Of a stretch of DNA of 64,000 nt, positions 1-11,850 are shown one piece after another. The position numbers and the translations under genes are program-made. The stretch is from Saccharina japonica. Taxonomy: Eukaryota; Sar; Phaeophyceae; Laminariales; Laminariaceae. Each line of letters opens with the position of its first letter. Positions within the stretch are counted from its first letter, which is position 1. Where the stretch lies: contig MEHQ01002827.1 in NCBI GenBank assembly GCA_008828725.1, positions 186,001-250,000 on the forward strand, in the 5' to 3' direction. The notes below the pieces were generated by a model. That model was not told the origin of the DNA, did not search any database, and saw nothing but the letters and a program-made list of their open reading frames with translations.

Positions 1-196
1 GATACGTACGTACCTCGATCGCGCGTACTACGGGTTTTATATGCTCTTAACCATGCATGATATACATCCCGTATGTAAGGAGAAACAAAATCTGAAGCTG
101 CAGAATCCAGGCAGTGTATATATGTGTCTTATCTATATTAATATTTTGACGACGTGTATGTATGTATGGTCGGCGGCGTTTTCTGTACTCCATATA

Positions 197-445
197 TACA
201 ACGGTGAACAATAGGCCACAAAATGGTTAAAACCAACCTAGGTACTACTGTAGTTAGGAGTCGGTGTACCATTAGGCAGTACGTAGGGCTTGTGGCCGGC
301 TCCCGATAGAGCGGCCAGTGCCTTGGTCAATGGGCGCTGCTCATGTAGGGTGCTTTCTGTGGCGAATTTTCCCTATATGCCGGCACGTGGCGCAAGGCAC
401 CCCCGCGACAGACCGTTATATGGCTAAAATGCCCTTAATTTGGTG
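197..445. repeat. Dispersed repeat, copy 1 (pair of 9475-9680)
   Basis: This stretch resembles 9475-9680 in the same orientation. Both begin with an 'acggtgaa' word and share the order 'gtcggtgtacc', 'ttgtggcc', 'ggccagtg', 'ttttccctata', then a CA-rich block and 'ctaaaatgccc' or 'ctaacaccc'. The copies differ by many substitutions and small gaps, so they are old. No open frame spans the repeat. I see nothing recognisable in the rest of 1-1330 except short chance frames and a poly-A run near 1098. Confidence 0.5.
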
Positions 446-1333
446 ATTTTCTTGGTAATACCACGTGCCCGGTTACACACAGCGGCTACAGCAGCAGTAA
501 ATAAAGGCCTGGCATGAATACACACGGTTTGTGCTCTGACGTCCAACCCTCAATGGGATCGATTCCAAGACTAACGATTACTGCAATGCGGTGGACGAAA
601 CCATTGCATTGTGTGCCCGCTACGTACGTAGCCGGTTTTTGTGTTAAGTTATCCAATCTCCCCTGTTGCGGAGCTATGCTTTGGAGTCAGTGTCCCCTCG
701 TCATACCTACCGTCTGCCTGAATGAGGATCCACTCTCTCCTCAATTTTAAGAAAAAGATATTCGGTTGCAGCAAGCAATTGTGAATAGTACAAGAAACTA
801 TAAACTTCCAAACACCCGTCAAGCACCTTGCGTGAGTGACCAGAGCAGAGCCAGAGGTACGCCTCCCTGCATACTGTAGCAGTAGTCGGTCTTTAGGTCC
901 ATGCTGTAATACCATCACATTTGTTTACGGAGGGAAGCAATGCCAACAGCATAACTCCAGTAGGGGAATATAGATATGACAGAAAAACAGCCAGAAGAGG
1001 AAAACAGCGCATGCCAAGGGGGTGTATCATATGCTCACGGCCAGGCTCATTCAAGAACGATTATTTTTATTATGATAACTGGTTCAGCAGAAGACAAAAA
1101 AAAAAAAAAACTATAAATTTGTACTGAGAGGACTTCGACCACCTCGAAACGAGTAAACACCTTGTACGTTACGCACACATTTTTAATGATACGATTCGCG
1201 TGCTACACTGGAATTTTGAAGCTTGTCGAACAGCTGAGGGTGTGATACCGTCGCACTCGCCCAACTAATTTGTCAGTATGGTCTATAATATTTGTATATA
1301 TAGGAAGTATATACTCTACGCGGTACAAACTAC

Positions 1334-1437
1334 GGGGGGGCATAGTCAATAGGACCAAATATCGTTAGTAAAAATAGGTAAATATATTGGTTTTTGTGTG
1401 TACCGTAGATTATACCGTATTTACTATGGTCCCCCGT
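1334..1437. mobile_element. Short palindromic MITE-like element
   Basis: About 100 bp with near-perfect terminal inverted repeats. The left end reads 'catagtcaataggacc' after a G run, and the right end reads 'tatttactatggtcc' before CCCC. A second full copy lies at 17766-17867, and the same ends bound a 1.1-kb segment at 19598-20685. The interior shares 'tatttt', 'actaac' and 'cacacaaa' words with the second copy. There is no coding capacity, so movement would need a transposase supplied elsewhere. Confidence 0.6.
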
Positions 1438-1439
1438 AG

Positions 1440-2245
1440 TAGCATGCTTTTGGATTGATGCTCTGCAGCAGCGCCATTGGCAAGCCGTAACGTGTACCGG
1501 TACAGTTCGTACGTCATATGGTGTCGTATACATTTATATATGCAGCAGTGTGCGAATTTTCTTGCTCGAACAGCCCTGCAAGTTGCTGTTCGACGAACAT
1601 ATTGAAAACAGAGTTACAGTTGAACGAACAGCAATTGCGCCGCTATAGGATTTTGAATTTGACAGGTTGACAGTTGACAACGTGGGAATAAGAAGCAGGT
1701 GTTGTCGTAGGGAGCAGAGGAACTGAAGAGCTTGCGCACGCCCCCAGGCTCACTCTCCCTTCACCCCCCGCTCCTGAAGTCTCACCTGCTCATCTTAATA
1801 AACCTAACTCGGCCAGAGAGCGCCATTTGCAACTAAGACACCACCGCTTTACATCTACTTCACAATCAGTGCCGCCCGGACTGTTAGGGGTGTCAATGAA
1901 GGCTTGTTTGTTTAGGTTAACGGCACTAGAAATGCCTCAAAAGAAAGATGACATGAAACATGAAAAAACAAAATGATTTTCAACAAACCAACCAACCAGA
2001 AACAGTGAAATACCCTCATCATTAAAATGACCAAGAGCTCAAGAGCTCAGTTGCGAGCCGCTCTCTTTTTTGCTTTTGATGGTGCTCTTCGAGCGAGGCT
2101 CGAGCTGCCTGTGCCCTGTGCTGGTGCTGCGTGTACCTTGTGCACGTTCCGAGCAAGGGCGCTCGACAACACAGCCCCGTAGCCCACAATCAGCGGAATA
2201 TTTCACACTCGCCTGCTGTGTCGTGGATCTCCAGCGCTCGTAAAC
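1440..2245. other. No gene seen
   Basis: Ordinary unique-looking sequence. It holds an imperfect 'aagagctcaagagctcag' duplication near 2033-2050 and GC-rich stretches near 2080-2200. I see no open frame with splice signals and no recognisable domain. Confidence 0.5.
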
Positions 2246-2304
2246 ATGGCTAACCGCATGCTACCCCACAGCAGCAGGCCATACCTGGCGAAACTCATCA
2301 TCAC

Positions 2305-2455
2305 CGTCAGCAGCAAGCAGCAGCAGCCCAAGCCGAGCAACAATCAACAGCAACCGCAGCAGCAGCCGACCCCGGGCGCTGATCAGCAGCGAGCGGCAGC
2401 CTATGCGCGACGACGACGACCAGCTGCAGCAGCAGCAGCAGCAGCAGCCAGATGG
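2305..2455 (+). repeat. CAG/CAA-rich low-complexity tract
   Basis: Imperfect CAG and CAA triplets, ending in a pure CAG run near 2423-2450. On the plus strand they form part of a 74-codon open frame (2246-2470) rich in Gln and then Ala. Composition alone explains that frame. It has no domain and no supported splice partner, so I treat it as a repeat and not as a gene. Confidence 0.6.
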
Positions 2456-2631
2456 CTGTTGCTCAAATGATATCTAACGAAAAACAATCGTACGTATTAT
2501 ATGTATAATTGAGTATTAAAAAATGAAAACACCGAGCAGACCCAAGGCAGCCAGTACCATTCTGATTTAGTGGGGGAGAGGGGGGGGGGGATCGAGCTCC
2601 AAATTGGCAATTTCTGGGAGTACGTAGCTTA

Positions 2632-2746
2632 CTCCTCTACAACAATGTGAATTCCAATGAGGTTTGGTGTGCCGGGTAGCCATTCCTCTGCAACACTGTG
2701 AATTCCAATGAGGTTTGATGTGCCGGGTAGCCTACAACCCAAAGCA
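2632..2746 (+). repeat. Tandem duplication, about 58-bp unit
   Basis: Two adjacent copies carry the same core of 'gtgaattccaatgaggttt' followed by 'gtgccgggtagcc'. They differ at a handful of bases. The stretch to 3460 beyond it holds nothing recognisable. Confidence 0.8.
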
Positions 2747-3465
2747 TCCATTACTATTATTTAATTGTCTTGAACTCAAAGAGACAACTCTGACTGCGTG
2801 AGAAAAGGCACAAAGTGTGTGCCTTTTTCGGCAATTTCTCTTTCAATTTTGAGTCTAAATTGAAAGATGTTTCAGTAGCGTATCACGACAGCCATGCGGT
2901 CATCAGCTGAGCATCAAGAGCAAATTCCACCCCTAGCCCGAGGACTCGTCATATAAAGCTTCGCGTGTATGTAGTGCTTAATCAAGATATCCTGGAAAAT
3001 GCGATTTCCGGGGATGCTTTATATTACTTTCTTGTCCTGATCGTTTCGAAAGAATGAGACCTGTTATCGCGGCGGAAAAAGCGTCATGGGCACCCCTAGG
3101 TGTCTAACCGCAGCTTCGCGCGCTAGCCTCTAAAGACCGTCATCGGCCAGCGACTGAGACCAGTCCTCGTCATACCGTAAAAGCCTTGGACGGTAATCTC
3201 CGGACGATCTGAATGTTAAGAGTCTCTGCACCCGTCTTGGAAGCGCCTGCTTCTTCAGTGTGTCGCGAGCAGGTGGCGAGCACTCGTGTCGCTGCTGCAG
3301 ATAGCTCAGGGTCTCCCTGTTTGATGAGAAATTTCACGATGCCTAGGTTGACATCATACTGCTCATTGATTCAGACGCAGAGTGTACTTATTTTTATACC
3401 AGCTTCATTATCTTCACAAGAATACGTAGCTGTACGCCCTTCAGTGTGCCCCCCCTGCTGTGGCG

Positions 3466-3495
3466 CCGTGGGGGCGGGGGGGGGGGGGGGGGGCA
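3466..3495. repeat. Poly-G run
   Basis: A G homopolymer interrupted once by C, preceded by a C/G-rich segment. Similar runs of 10-20 G or C lie near 4767, 5255, 13251, 21456, 21700, 24835, 25580, 25735, 26249, 49878, 54973 and 56094. They are unusually frequent for a window this size. Confidence 0.9.
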
Positions 3496-3951
3496 CATGT
3501 TCCCTAGTATACTAGATGTATGGACATATTAAAATATCATAACACATGTTAATTTTTGAGATTGGTTGTATGGCATGCGAAGACTAACGCGTGCTCCTGA
3601 AATCGTTAGATTTGTGAAAGGTGTTCAACATTCAACCTGATCAACTCTCTCCTGCGTTGGTGCCAGAGACCAACCACTAATACTCTGGCTGGCCGGCTGT
3701 GACCACCCGACGCACCAGCCCCAAAACACGAGCAAAATACGGACGTCATGCTGATTGCTCAAACGACGAAGAGCTTTGAACACCAGAAGTGCTCGTGGAC
3801 TCGCATGGGCTAGAATAAAGGGATCTATGGCATTACTAATATACGTATTATACGGCAGCATATATACTTCGTATGTATTAAGATTACTATTAATAGTAGA
3901 CTACAGAGTATTGGGGCCTATATAAGGCGGTGTACGTAGTGCACCAAAATT

Positions 3952-4075
3952 TTGACCGCCTTGTATCGGGTGGCCGCCGTATTCATTCCATCAGGTGAAT
4001 GCGATGGTCCGGTCATGACGGCCGATTATGACCGCCTTGTATCGAGCGGCCGCCTTATTCGTGCTGTGCCTTATA
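3952..4075 (+). repeat. Local duplication, about 70-bp unit
   Basis: 'tgaccgccttgtatcg' followed by 'gg/ag', 'tggccgccgtattc' or 'cggccgccttattc' occurs twice, starting near 3952 and 4029. The similarity is high over about 40 bp. No coding frame is involved. Confidence 0.7.
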
Positions 4076-4637
4076 CAGGCCCCGCTACTGCTGTACTGCT
4101 GTGATGCTACGATGTACCGAAGGGCATGCGCACACTACAAGTAGTATATATACTACGTAGGCGGCTGGTACGACACAACGAAGAAAAACACCGGAACACG
4201 CAAAATTTAGCAATACGTACAACACGTAATATATTTATACCTGATATACTGTAACTTGGGATCATTGAGGTCTCCCTGCTTGCGATCAGCCGGAGATTCT
4301 TCTCACCCAGGGCACTACCACCCCCGCATTGACTGCCGGTACTGTGGAGGAGGGCACGAAATGTCTTTCTCTATCAACGCGGCACCTGAGTAGCGCACCA
4401 AGTAGAGATACAGTAGGAACCTCATGACCTCGAGGCAAGCAAGATCTGCCACCACAACCTGCCACCAATATGTGGGCTATGACTGCTGCAACTTGCCGGG
4501 TTTTTTTTTTTAATCCCATCCTGTCCCATCTAATATGTCCGCGTGATTCTTTCTCCAGCTCCCTCCCTTTCTTGACTCAGATGCAAGGTCACAAAGCAGG
4601 CACTCCTCTCCCCTCGCTGCTGTGATGCACACGCTTG

Positions 4638-4756
4638 GCGTTTTTATCGCGAGAAGGGCCTATCGCTGTCTTCCCTCGTCGACTCGCTTCGAACCTTGCG
4701 TATACACACGCTATTATTGTAGGCGCTTTCAGTGTCAACTTTTGCACACGAGAAAA
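4638..4756 (+). repeat. Dispersed repeat block A
   Basis: Begins at 'tttttatcgcgagaag' and runs through 'cttccctcgtcgact' and 'aggcgct'. A close relative lies at 43236-43345, with shorter matches at 11790-11850 and 27150-27190. At the last two sites the block follows an LTR-like repeat, so block A probably belongs to a retroelement-derived family. It has no gene. Confidence 0.6.
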
Positions 4757-4944
4757 TCGCTTCAGGGGGGGGGGGGGCTCGAACTCGCGAAAGCGACAAT
4801 ATTACTAACGTAGTAGTACGATGATTTTTTACCAGTACACACCACCCTCGTGTACGTACCGTTTTTTTTTGTTTTCATGTTTTTTTTTCTTTGAATGAAT
4901 GTGTCTGGTTTGCTGGAGTGTGTACATTGTGCTTGTGGTCTCGA

Positions 4945-5112
4945 GTACGTTGGCATGGCGTTGCATTGTCTGATATCCTTACTGTATTTACGAGGTACTG
5001 TATTATCTCTGTGTGGTAGTTTGCGACCTCACAGCTTATCTCTCTATAGTAGGATGAAGAATCAGCACGGACACTGAGTGTGTTATTAAAAGATATCAAC
5101 GGCTAGAAATAT
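4945..5112 (+). repeat. Dispersed repeat block B
   Basis: Shares 'gttgcattgtctg', 'atctctgtgt', 'ggatgaagaatc', 'gcacggacactg' and a following 'gatgtcgac'-like segment with 43040-43215. Shorter matches lie at 17985-18100, 37985-38040, 47075-47145 and 47452-47546. At 43 kb block B comes before block A; here it comes after. Confidence 0.6.
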
Positions 5113-5254
5113 CGGTGTACTGCTGTGGAGGACGCACACAGCCCGCACAGATAGATGGATTGGCCATTCCCTTCCTATTCTCTCTTGTCGACAGCTGGTG
5201 TCAAGTGCCAACAGTACCAGATAAGACTGATTGTTTTTGTGCGCCCGGGGAAAT

Positions 5255-5273
5255 TACGGGGGGGGGGGGGGGG
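5255..5273. repeat. Poly-G run
   Basis: A nearly pure G homopolymer followed by an A/C-rich stretch. The sequence from 5300 to 5345 also holds several copies of the TACCAGGTA/TACCTGGTA word typical of this window. Confidence 0.9.
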
Positions 5274-5793
5274 ACAGAACAGAACAAAACAAAAAACTAA
5301 ATACCATACACCAGGTCCATACCAGGTACATACATACCTGGTACAGTTTTAATCACACAGCAGCAACAGCTACGCAGTATATCACACGTATATCTGATAC
5401 ATGGGTTCCACCTACTGGTAGGTATTTGTATATACGTCGTCCAACCGGAACCTTGCCACACGATCTGTCCTCTCGTTCCTCTCGTTCTTACTCTCTCTCG
5501 GTGTCAGTGCTTCTGTCTGTCGGGTGCACCCCCCCCCTCATCTACACAATTTTCTACTGGTTGTATGAATACATATGCACCAGGTAAAGCCTGGTACGTA
5601 CCGAAAATATCGATATACATGCTCGGTATACTTTATCATAGAGGGCTATGTGTGATGCAGCTACTGCTGCTGCTGTACCTGTGCATCGAGTACTCGTACG
5701 TAGTCGCTTCGACTACACAACTCAAGAAATCGCAGCTCGTTCTTTTGCCTGCGCAGGCACGCTTCATATACCATACTCTGCCCGCACAGCGAC

Positions 5794-5811
5794 CTACTGC
5801 TACTACTGCTG

Positions 5812-5850
<39 letters not shown>
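5794..5850. repeat. (CTA)n microsatellite
   Basis: A trinucleotide array of CTA with a few CTG units. It generates three overlapping open frames that read as homopolymeric Thr, Tyr or Val and should not be taken as genes. Confidence 0.95.
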
Positions 5851-6252
5851 TCAATATGTACACTCTTTCTTGCTCGAGCTATTTATGTACTTCGTATATA
5901 TTAGTAGAGTCTCCCCAAAGCACACTACCCAAGCAGGGCTCTGGTTTGGGTTAGGGCTAGGGAAAAGGTTAGCAGTCCGGGTCGAGGTGGCTAGTCCGCC
6001 GTGCGCCGAGGCCAAACACAACCTCAAGAGTCGAGAAAACAAAACCCTCCACTACGACAGCAGAACGTACCCTCACTGAAACAGGATCAATTCAAGCCGA
6101 TACAACGAGACCCCTCTTGGGGCCCATACGTATAGTAGAGACCAAAATTGTGCCAGGTGCCATTTTTTTAATACCCTTCGGCGGAATGGTATACCTTCAA
6201 GCTTTAGCTCCCCACACTTCGCTTTTTTTTTAACATACGTGTCGTGTGTCAA

Positions 6253-6720
6253 TTAAACCCTTCGCTCCCGTTCCAACAGCAGAACCGGCTGCTGTTGCCA
6301 CGGGGCGCGTGAGCATATTGACCCGACCTGACCTGACCTGACCCCCGAGAGGAGAAGGTGCGGGGGAGATAGCCACCCGGGGGAGTCGCCTCCTCCGGGT
6401 AGTCTGATCAACCGTGTTGTAGTAGAAGCACGCTCACATACGGCCAGTATCATCATGCTGCTCGCGTGTCGGAGGTCTCCCTTGCGTGTTAGCTCGGACA
6501 CAACCCCTACATACCAGCCCGAACTGTTCCGTGTAACCCTGGATGGGGGGTGCCCAAAGAGCGATTTGATTTGAAGGATGAGGTCATCAAGGTCATCAAA
6601 TTTGACGGATGCCGCGAAGTAGCACAGAAGGCAGGACAGAGCGGAGGCCCTCATACGGAAATGGCATGACGGGGAGAGGAGTATATAGAAGAGCGGCAAC
6701 GTGACGCGCCGACGTTGAAC
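6253..6720. repeat. Dispersed repeat with a 148-codon minus-strand frame
   Basis: The first ~120 bp (6255-6370) match 22145-22275 in inverted orientation, sharing 'aacagcag', 'ctgctgttg', 'gggcgcgtgagc' and 'ccccgagagga'. On the minus strand an open frame of 148 codons runs from 6699 to 6253. It has no domain I recognise. Given the second copy, it more likely belongs to a transposable element than to a host gene. The surrounding 5900-6250 and 6900-7570 hold nothing else recognisable. Confidence 0.45.
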
Positions 6721-7577
6721 GGTGCAACGCCGACCCGGGCCATCGACGCCAACGCGCGGGGGGGGGGAGAGGTGGGTCCTGCCAACAGAGCGGCTGAAAC
6801 CAGGTTCTTCTGGCCACCATTGTCGTCACGTGCACTTTGCCTGGCCGAAATCAGTAGTTACTGTAGTAGGACTCGCAGTGTTATATGATATACTGTATTA
6901 TAACGCTTAGTTCGGGTGGGTACAGAGGGCGCAACTCGGTTGTAAAAAATTGAGGCTATTACTTGTAATAGTTTTGTCACGACAAATATGAAATTTAACA
7001 GAAGAACCGGTGCTCAGGGTCGGTTGCTATACTAAATCCCATATGATACCCAAGAGTAGCCTGGTTCAATTCAATGGTGGCAACATAATATGATATTGAG
7101 CCTCGGCGCCAAAATGACAAAATGACGTTTCTCAAAAGCGCGCGAGTTCTGTAACCAGTTGACCCTTTACCAGTACTGTAGCCCAGTGGAGTAATACCTT
7201 CACACATGGCGTCGTCGGCAAGACATGGGCTTTTGGAATCATTAAATCGATGCTTCAGTAGTACTTAATAGGAGGGCTGCTCAGGCTTACTCGCTGTCAA
7301 CCTCCCCCATGAATATGTGCTACGCTTACGCCGGCCTTCCTTCCTTCTGTTCTTCTAGTATTTCCTCCATCGCTGCATGCTTTTTTTTATTTCGTTTTTT
7401 ACTGTACCGCTTTCCTTTACTTACAGTTAGCTCTTGTCGATTTGTTTTTGTCTGTTTATTTGATTTCCCGCCTCGAGTACATAGTAGGGCCCAGCAGCAG
7501 TAGTAGACCCGCCATAAATACTACTATTAATAATAGCATAGCGGCCTTGCGGTAGACCAAAGCGTTCGAGAAATCGC

Positions 7578-8412
7578 GCTAAGGGCCAGTTTTAACGAAC
7601 ACATTTTAATCAAATCATTTTTTTTCTAATCCAATTGAATTATATTCCTTTTGGCGGAAATCATTTGTTTTTGGGTTCCCTATCAGGAAACGGCGTATTG
7701 TTCTTCAAATCAACATTAAAATCGGAATAACGAAGAACGCCACAACGCCCCGCTGACAAATATCGATGGGAGCAGACGAGAGCGAAAGCATGCGAGGTCG
7801 CGTGTGCACCGCCGGCGCAGGCTAGGCAGCTATCACTCTCAGGGTCTCTCGGGTGGGCGGAGGGAGCCCTAGAACCCCACGCGCGGAACAGCGACGGCGA
7901 TGCAGCTATTAACGTTTTGAGCTTATCCTCCTTGTTTTGGGTCGATCGCTCAGTTCTCGTGGGGTATGGCCGATCGAGCTGGTTGAAAAAATAGACTTGC
8001 GACGGCCATGAAATTTTTGAGGCGCCACTGCCGGGGTACGCCGTCTGTATACGTGGGCGCGGCTGTTGTCTCGGTCACCGCTCGCTGAGGTTCGCGATTT
8101 ATCGCCTCGGTCGTGGTCGTCGATAAAGCCCAAACCGTGGACGGGCTGCCTCGAGAACGTTGGCCTAGTGTGAACATGCCATGTCAAGTTGGATCAACTC
8201 CTCCACTTCGATTGGTTTCGATTCGATTCAATTTTCTCCAAAATAACAATTTCTTGGTCAAACTCGACGTTAATCGAATTGAATCGAATTTCTCTCCCCC
8301 AAATTTACAAATACCTACTTGGTGATTCATTTTTCGACTAATCAGAAGAAAATTCGATTCGATTAAAAAAAAGAAAATTGATTCGATTCAAAAATTGTGT
8401 TTGTTAAGGGCC
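7578..8412 (+). mobile_element. Inverted-repeat DNA element, left copy
   Basis: About 830 bp bounded by 'gggccagttttaacgaa' at the left and the complement of 'gggcccattttaac' at the right. The outer parts are AT-rich with GATTCGATT motifs, while the core (about 7740-8210) is GC-rich. It abuts an inverted copy at 8407-9245, so the pair forms a ~1.67-kb palindrome. A 92-codon minus frame in the core has no recognisable transposase motif. I read it as a non-autonomous DNA transposon; the family is not known to me. Confidence 0.65.
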
Positions 8413-9245
8413 CATTTTAACGAAGAGTTTTTTTTTAATCGAATCGATGCATTGTTTTCGAATCAAATTGAGTTTTTGCTTCTGTTTGGTCAAAATATGA
8501 ATCACCAAGAAGGCGTTTTAATTTTGGGGCGAGAGAAAGTCGATTCGATCAAATTGGAAAAGAAGCCCCACAAGCCTTATTTTCCGATTCGATCAAATTT
8601 AATCGATTTGAAGTAGAGGAGTTGATCCAACTTGACATGGCATGCTCACACTGGGCGAACATCCCCGAGGCACTTCGTCGGCTGTTTGGGTTTTATCGAC
8701 GACCACGACCGAAGCGATAAATCGTGAACCCCAACGAGTGGCGACCGGGACAACAGCCGCGCCCAAACGCACAGACCATAGCACAGCGTACCCCGACGGT
8801 GACGCCTAAAAAAACACATGGCGGTCGCAAGCCCAATTTTTCAACCAGGTCGATCGCCCAAACAGAACCGAGGGATTAACCCAAAACACGTAGGATACCC
8901 TCAATACTTTGATAGCTGCACCGCCGCCGCTGTTCCGGGCGTGGCGTTTTAGGGCTCCCTCCGCCCACCCAAGAGACCATGAGAGTGATAGCTACATAGC
9001 CTGCTCCGACAAAAAAAAGGCTGGTGGCGGCGCGCACGCGATCTCTCATGCCTTCGCTCTCGTCTACTCTCGTCGATGTTTGTCAGTGATGCGTTATTCC
9101 GAAGAACCATACGTGGTTTCCCGATAGGACGCTAAACACAAGGTTTCCACCAAATCGAATCGAATTCAACTCGATTAACAAAAAACGAATCGATTCGGTT
9201 CAAACGCGTTCCTCGTTCTTCGTTAAGACGGGTAACGGGTCCCTA
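8407..9245 (-). mobile_element. Inverted-repeat DNA element, right copy
   Basis: Mirror image of 7578-8412. It starts at 'gggcccattttaacgaaga' and ends at the complement of the same word. Core matches include 'ggagttgatccaacttgac', 'cgataaatcg', 'gggctccctccgcccaccc' and 'gagagtgatagcta'. A related copy in this orientation lies at 43464-44360. The two copies differ clearly in places, so the palindrome is not a recent duplication. Confidence 0.65.
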
Positions 9246-9474
9246 AAAGTATTATACAACTCTGCAGTTATATTTATCATTTTCGAGTTTGTTTGTTTTT
9301 CTCGAGTCTTCGCATTCTCTTTCCCTCTTTTTTTCTTTTTGTTTCTTCGATTTATTTCCTTTCCGTCGCCGCAAGTGGTGTTGTCTCGTTCAGTTGTAAA
9401 CTTGACGAGGTTGACGTTGAGGGGCGTATCGACCGGTGTTTTGCACGTCATAATACGACGGTGGACCCCGCGCT

Positions 9475-9680
9475 ATACAGCGGTGAAAGCCAACTCGAGA
9501 GAGTTAGAAGCCGGTGTACCTTGGCGTTTTGTGGCCATACCTCGGAGCAGGGATGCTTTGGCCAGTGAGCGCTACCAATGTGAAGTGCTTCTTGTGACGG
9601 ATTTTCCCTATACCGTCAAATGGCGTCAAACACAAGCACCCACGGTATTCCGTTTTAGGGCTAACACCCTAGCGGGATGC
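9475..9680. repeat. Dispersed repeat, copy 2 (pair of 197-445)
   Basis: Same orientation as 197-445, with the landmarks listed there. It begins just right of the palindromic element and runs up to the LTR-like repeat at 9780. It has no coding capacity. Confidence 0.5.
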
Positions 9681-9779
9681 CAGCAAGTACTATCATAGTA
9701 TATATGGCACCATGTACCAGGTATGATATAATGTCATACTTCGAAGTATGTATATATGAATATATGTACTATTCTTATG

Positions 9780-10045
9780 TACTGCTGTATTTGTGGACAC
9801 CAGGTCCTATCCCCGTAGTAGACCGTACCGCCTCATTATCACTATAATCCTTCAAGGCCTTCCTGGCTCCTCGGGGGCACTCTGAGATTATTGCCTCGTG
9901 TTGCTGACTGACCCCCGAGAGTGTGGTAACGTCCCACAACCCACCTCGGTGTGTCTCCACACCAAACACGAAGAAAGTGATAACGTGCTGCGGGACTATC
10001 GTCCCACATTTGGCCTATTTGTCTTGACGTCATCCAAGCCCACTA
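9780..10045. mobile_element. LTR-like repeat, copy 1
   Basis: Matches 11426-11650 in the same orientation over about 230 bp: 'cctatcccc', 'accgtaccgcctcattatc', 'ttcaaggcc', 'tcctggctcctcgggggca', 'cccccgagagtgtggta', 'ctcggtgtgtctccacacc' and 'cgtcccacat'. The other copy directly follows an RNase H-like fossil, as expected of a retroelement end, so I read these as old LTR or near-LTR pieces. The 1.4 kb between the copies shows no other recognisable retroelement part. Confidence 0.5.
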
Positions 10046-11243
10046 CGTACCAACGTTACAAAGGTAGGGTATGATGCGACAACGCACCACTTGCGATTAC
10101 TTGTGTGCCAGCTTGCAAGCGGAGAAAAAACAAATGTGGGAAAAACAATAACGAGATGCGTTGTTGGATTCGAGTCCGAACGCTTTTAATAGTGTGTCGA
10201 CTCTGCAATGGAACGTACCTTGCGTATACTTCGAAGCATGTATGGAATAAAGACAACACCTTCAGATCGAATTCTACTCATGAATACTCGTAACTCAATC
10301 ATTAATTATCATATGCCGGACACACATGGGATTAACTCTTCGAGGTTGGTATTACGCAAAACTCGTTCGAGTTGAGGATACTATGCCTGGACAGAGATGC
10401 ACGTTTATTTGTAGAGTATACAGCTCTGCAATATTTAACTTCACCTCGTTTTTTTTTTTGCTAAACCAAGAGACGTTTTGGTATCTCCACACGCACATTA
10501 TGCCTGTACCAAGGGCACAGCCTGCTATACAACAACAACCATGATGTATTGTCTGGTGTGTGACAACAACCAGATGGGAATTAGACATCTATCTCTGCAT
10601 CTTGTGCATCAGCTCAGAATTAGTTGATAATACATTCGGAGCTAGTGAGAGTCCCCATTCACTTTAAATGTTATCTTCCTCACGCTAACAATGCTCTACA
10701 GGAGAACAACATGCCTAATGCAATCGCCAGACTTGATTGATGATTTCCATCAACTGACTTGCAGCTTGCATACAGGGGATCAGCCTGTTCATACAACGGT
10801 ATGCTTGGCGACAATGGTTGGACAGTAACGATGCCGATCGACACTTTTGGCGTCTCGGCTGGGATCTCATTCACAGAGCAACGCTTTTTTTTTCAGAGCG
10901 GGCTGGGTTTTAAAATCCCCCGTATATTCGTTCCGTCTGCTGTGGTGGCAGACGAGACGAACCCCCCAAGCCCACCCAAAGGTAATCGGGACCACCCCTC
11001 ACGTCATGAGGGAAGTGGCCACCCCTCACGTCATGAGGAGGGCCATCGGCAAGTCGTCCAGAGTTCCATTTGTTCACACGGACTCAGTACAAAGCAAGCG
11101 ACATCGTAAGCTGATACAATGAGTGTAAAACTGGATGGCCTCCACGTCTATCAACACGAGGATGGCCATGACTGACTTACAGCTCGTTATCCTAATTTGC
11201 TTATATAAGGAAATGTGTCGGTCGGCAACGTTACTGTCCAACG

Positions 11244-11453
11244 ATGAAAGAGTGTTGTGGAGTTGTCTTTGCTCTACAACACTCAGCCTGGCGACCGTAT
11301 CTTTGGGGTAAGCACTTTAAACGCGTCACAGACCGTGCAGCTCTCACGCATCTATATTACATGCAAGACACTGGAGACGAGTTTTACAAGGCGCACATGT
11401 TTGCACGTCTGAAAAAGAGGGGGGTGGTGTGGATACCAGTTCCTATCCCCTAG
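11244..11453 (+). mobile_element. Retroelement RNase H-like fossil (LTR retrotransposon)
   Basis: A fragment of about 70 codons shows the pattern of the RNase H domain that follows reverse transcriptase in Ty3/gypsy-type elements. There is a glutamate-led start, an 'alq.saw..YLwGk.F..vTD.aaLthL' pattern, then a basic tail. I could not see reverse transcriptase, integrase or gag nearby. It is an old, broken remnant, and its downstream edge runs straight into the LTR-like repeat at 11426. Confidence 0.55.
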
Positions 11454-11850
11454 AAGACCGTACCGCCTCATTATCACTATAACCCTTCAAGGCCATCCTG
11501 GCTCCTCGGGGGCACTCTAAGGTTACCTCGTGTTGCTGCCTGGCCCCCGAGAGTGTGGTAAAACGCCACACAACCTACCTCGGTGTGTCTCCACACCAAA
11601 ACGAGACAATAACCTGCTGCGGGACTGCCGTCCCACATCTTTCTGTTTATTTTTTCGTCCCATTTGATATCTTCGCCCCCTTCTTTCTCCTGCGCCCTTC
11701 CTATGACAGAGTAGTCGTCACTCAGATTCGGGGTCACATATTAATATACTGCAATAGGCTTTCCGCGTTACGGCATATACGCGCGTTGTATTTTTGTCGC
11801 GAGAAGGGCTCATTCAGCACTTCCTTTCGATACGTACCGGTATTACACTA
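11426..11850. mobile_element. LTR-like repeat, copy 2, with trailing block A
   Basis: The first ~225 bp match 9780-10045. The next ~200 bp (from about 11640) match 26990-27190, sharing a 'cccatttgatatcttcg'-like stretch, 'actcag', 'ggggtcaca' and finally 'tcgcgagaag'. The second match links this repeat to block A of the dispersed family. From 11850 to 12420 I see only AT-rich sequence with TACGTA-type words. Confidence 0.5.

Noticed and set aside
10920-11010. Minus-strand 'LGGFVSS' reading as a possible GGFC exon of the partial YHS gene
   Set aside because: It lacks the Cys and the flanking YLP and GI residues, and no suitable splice sites bound it.
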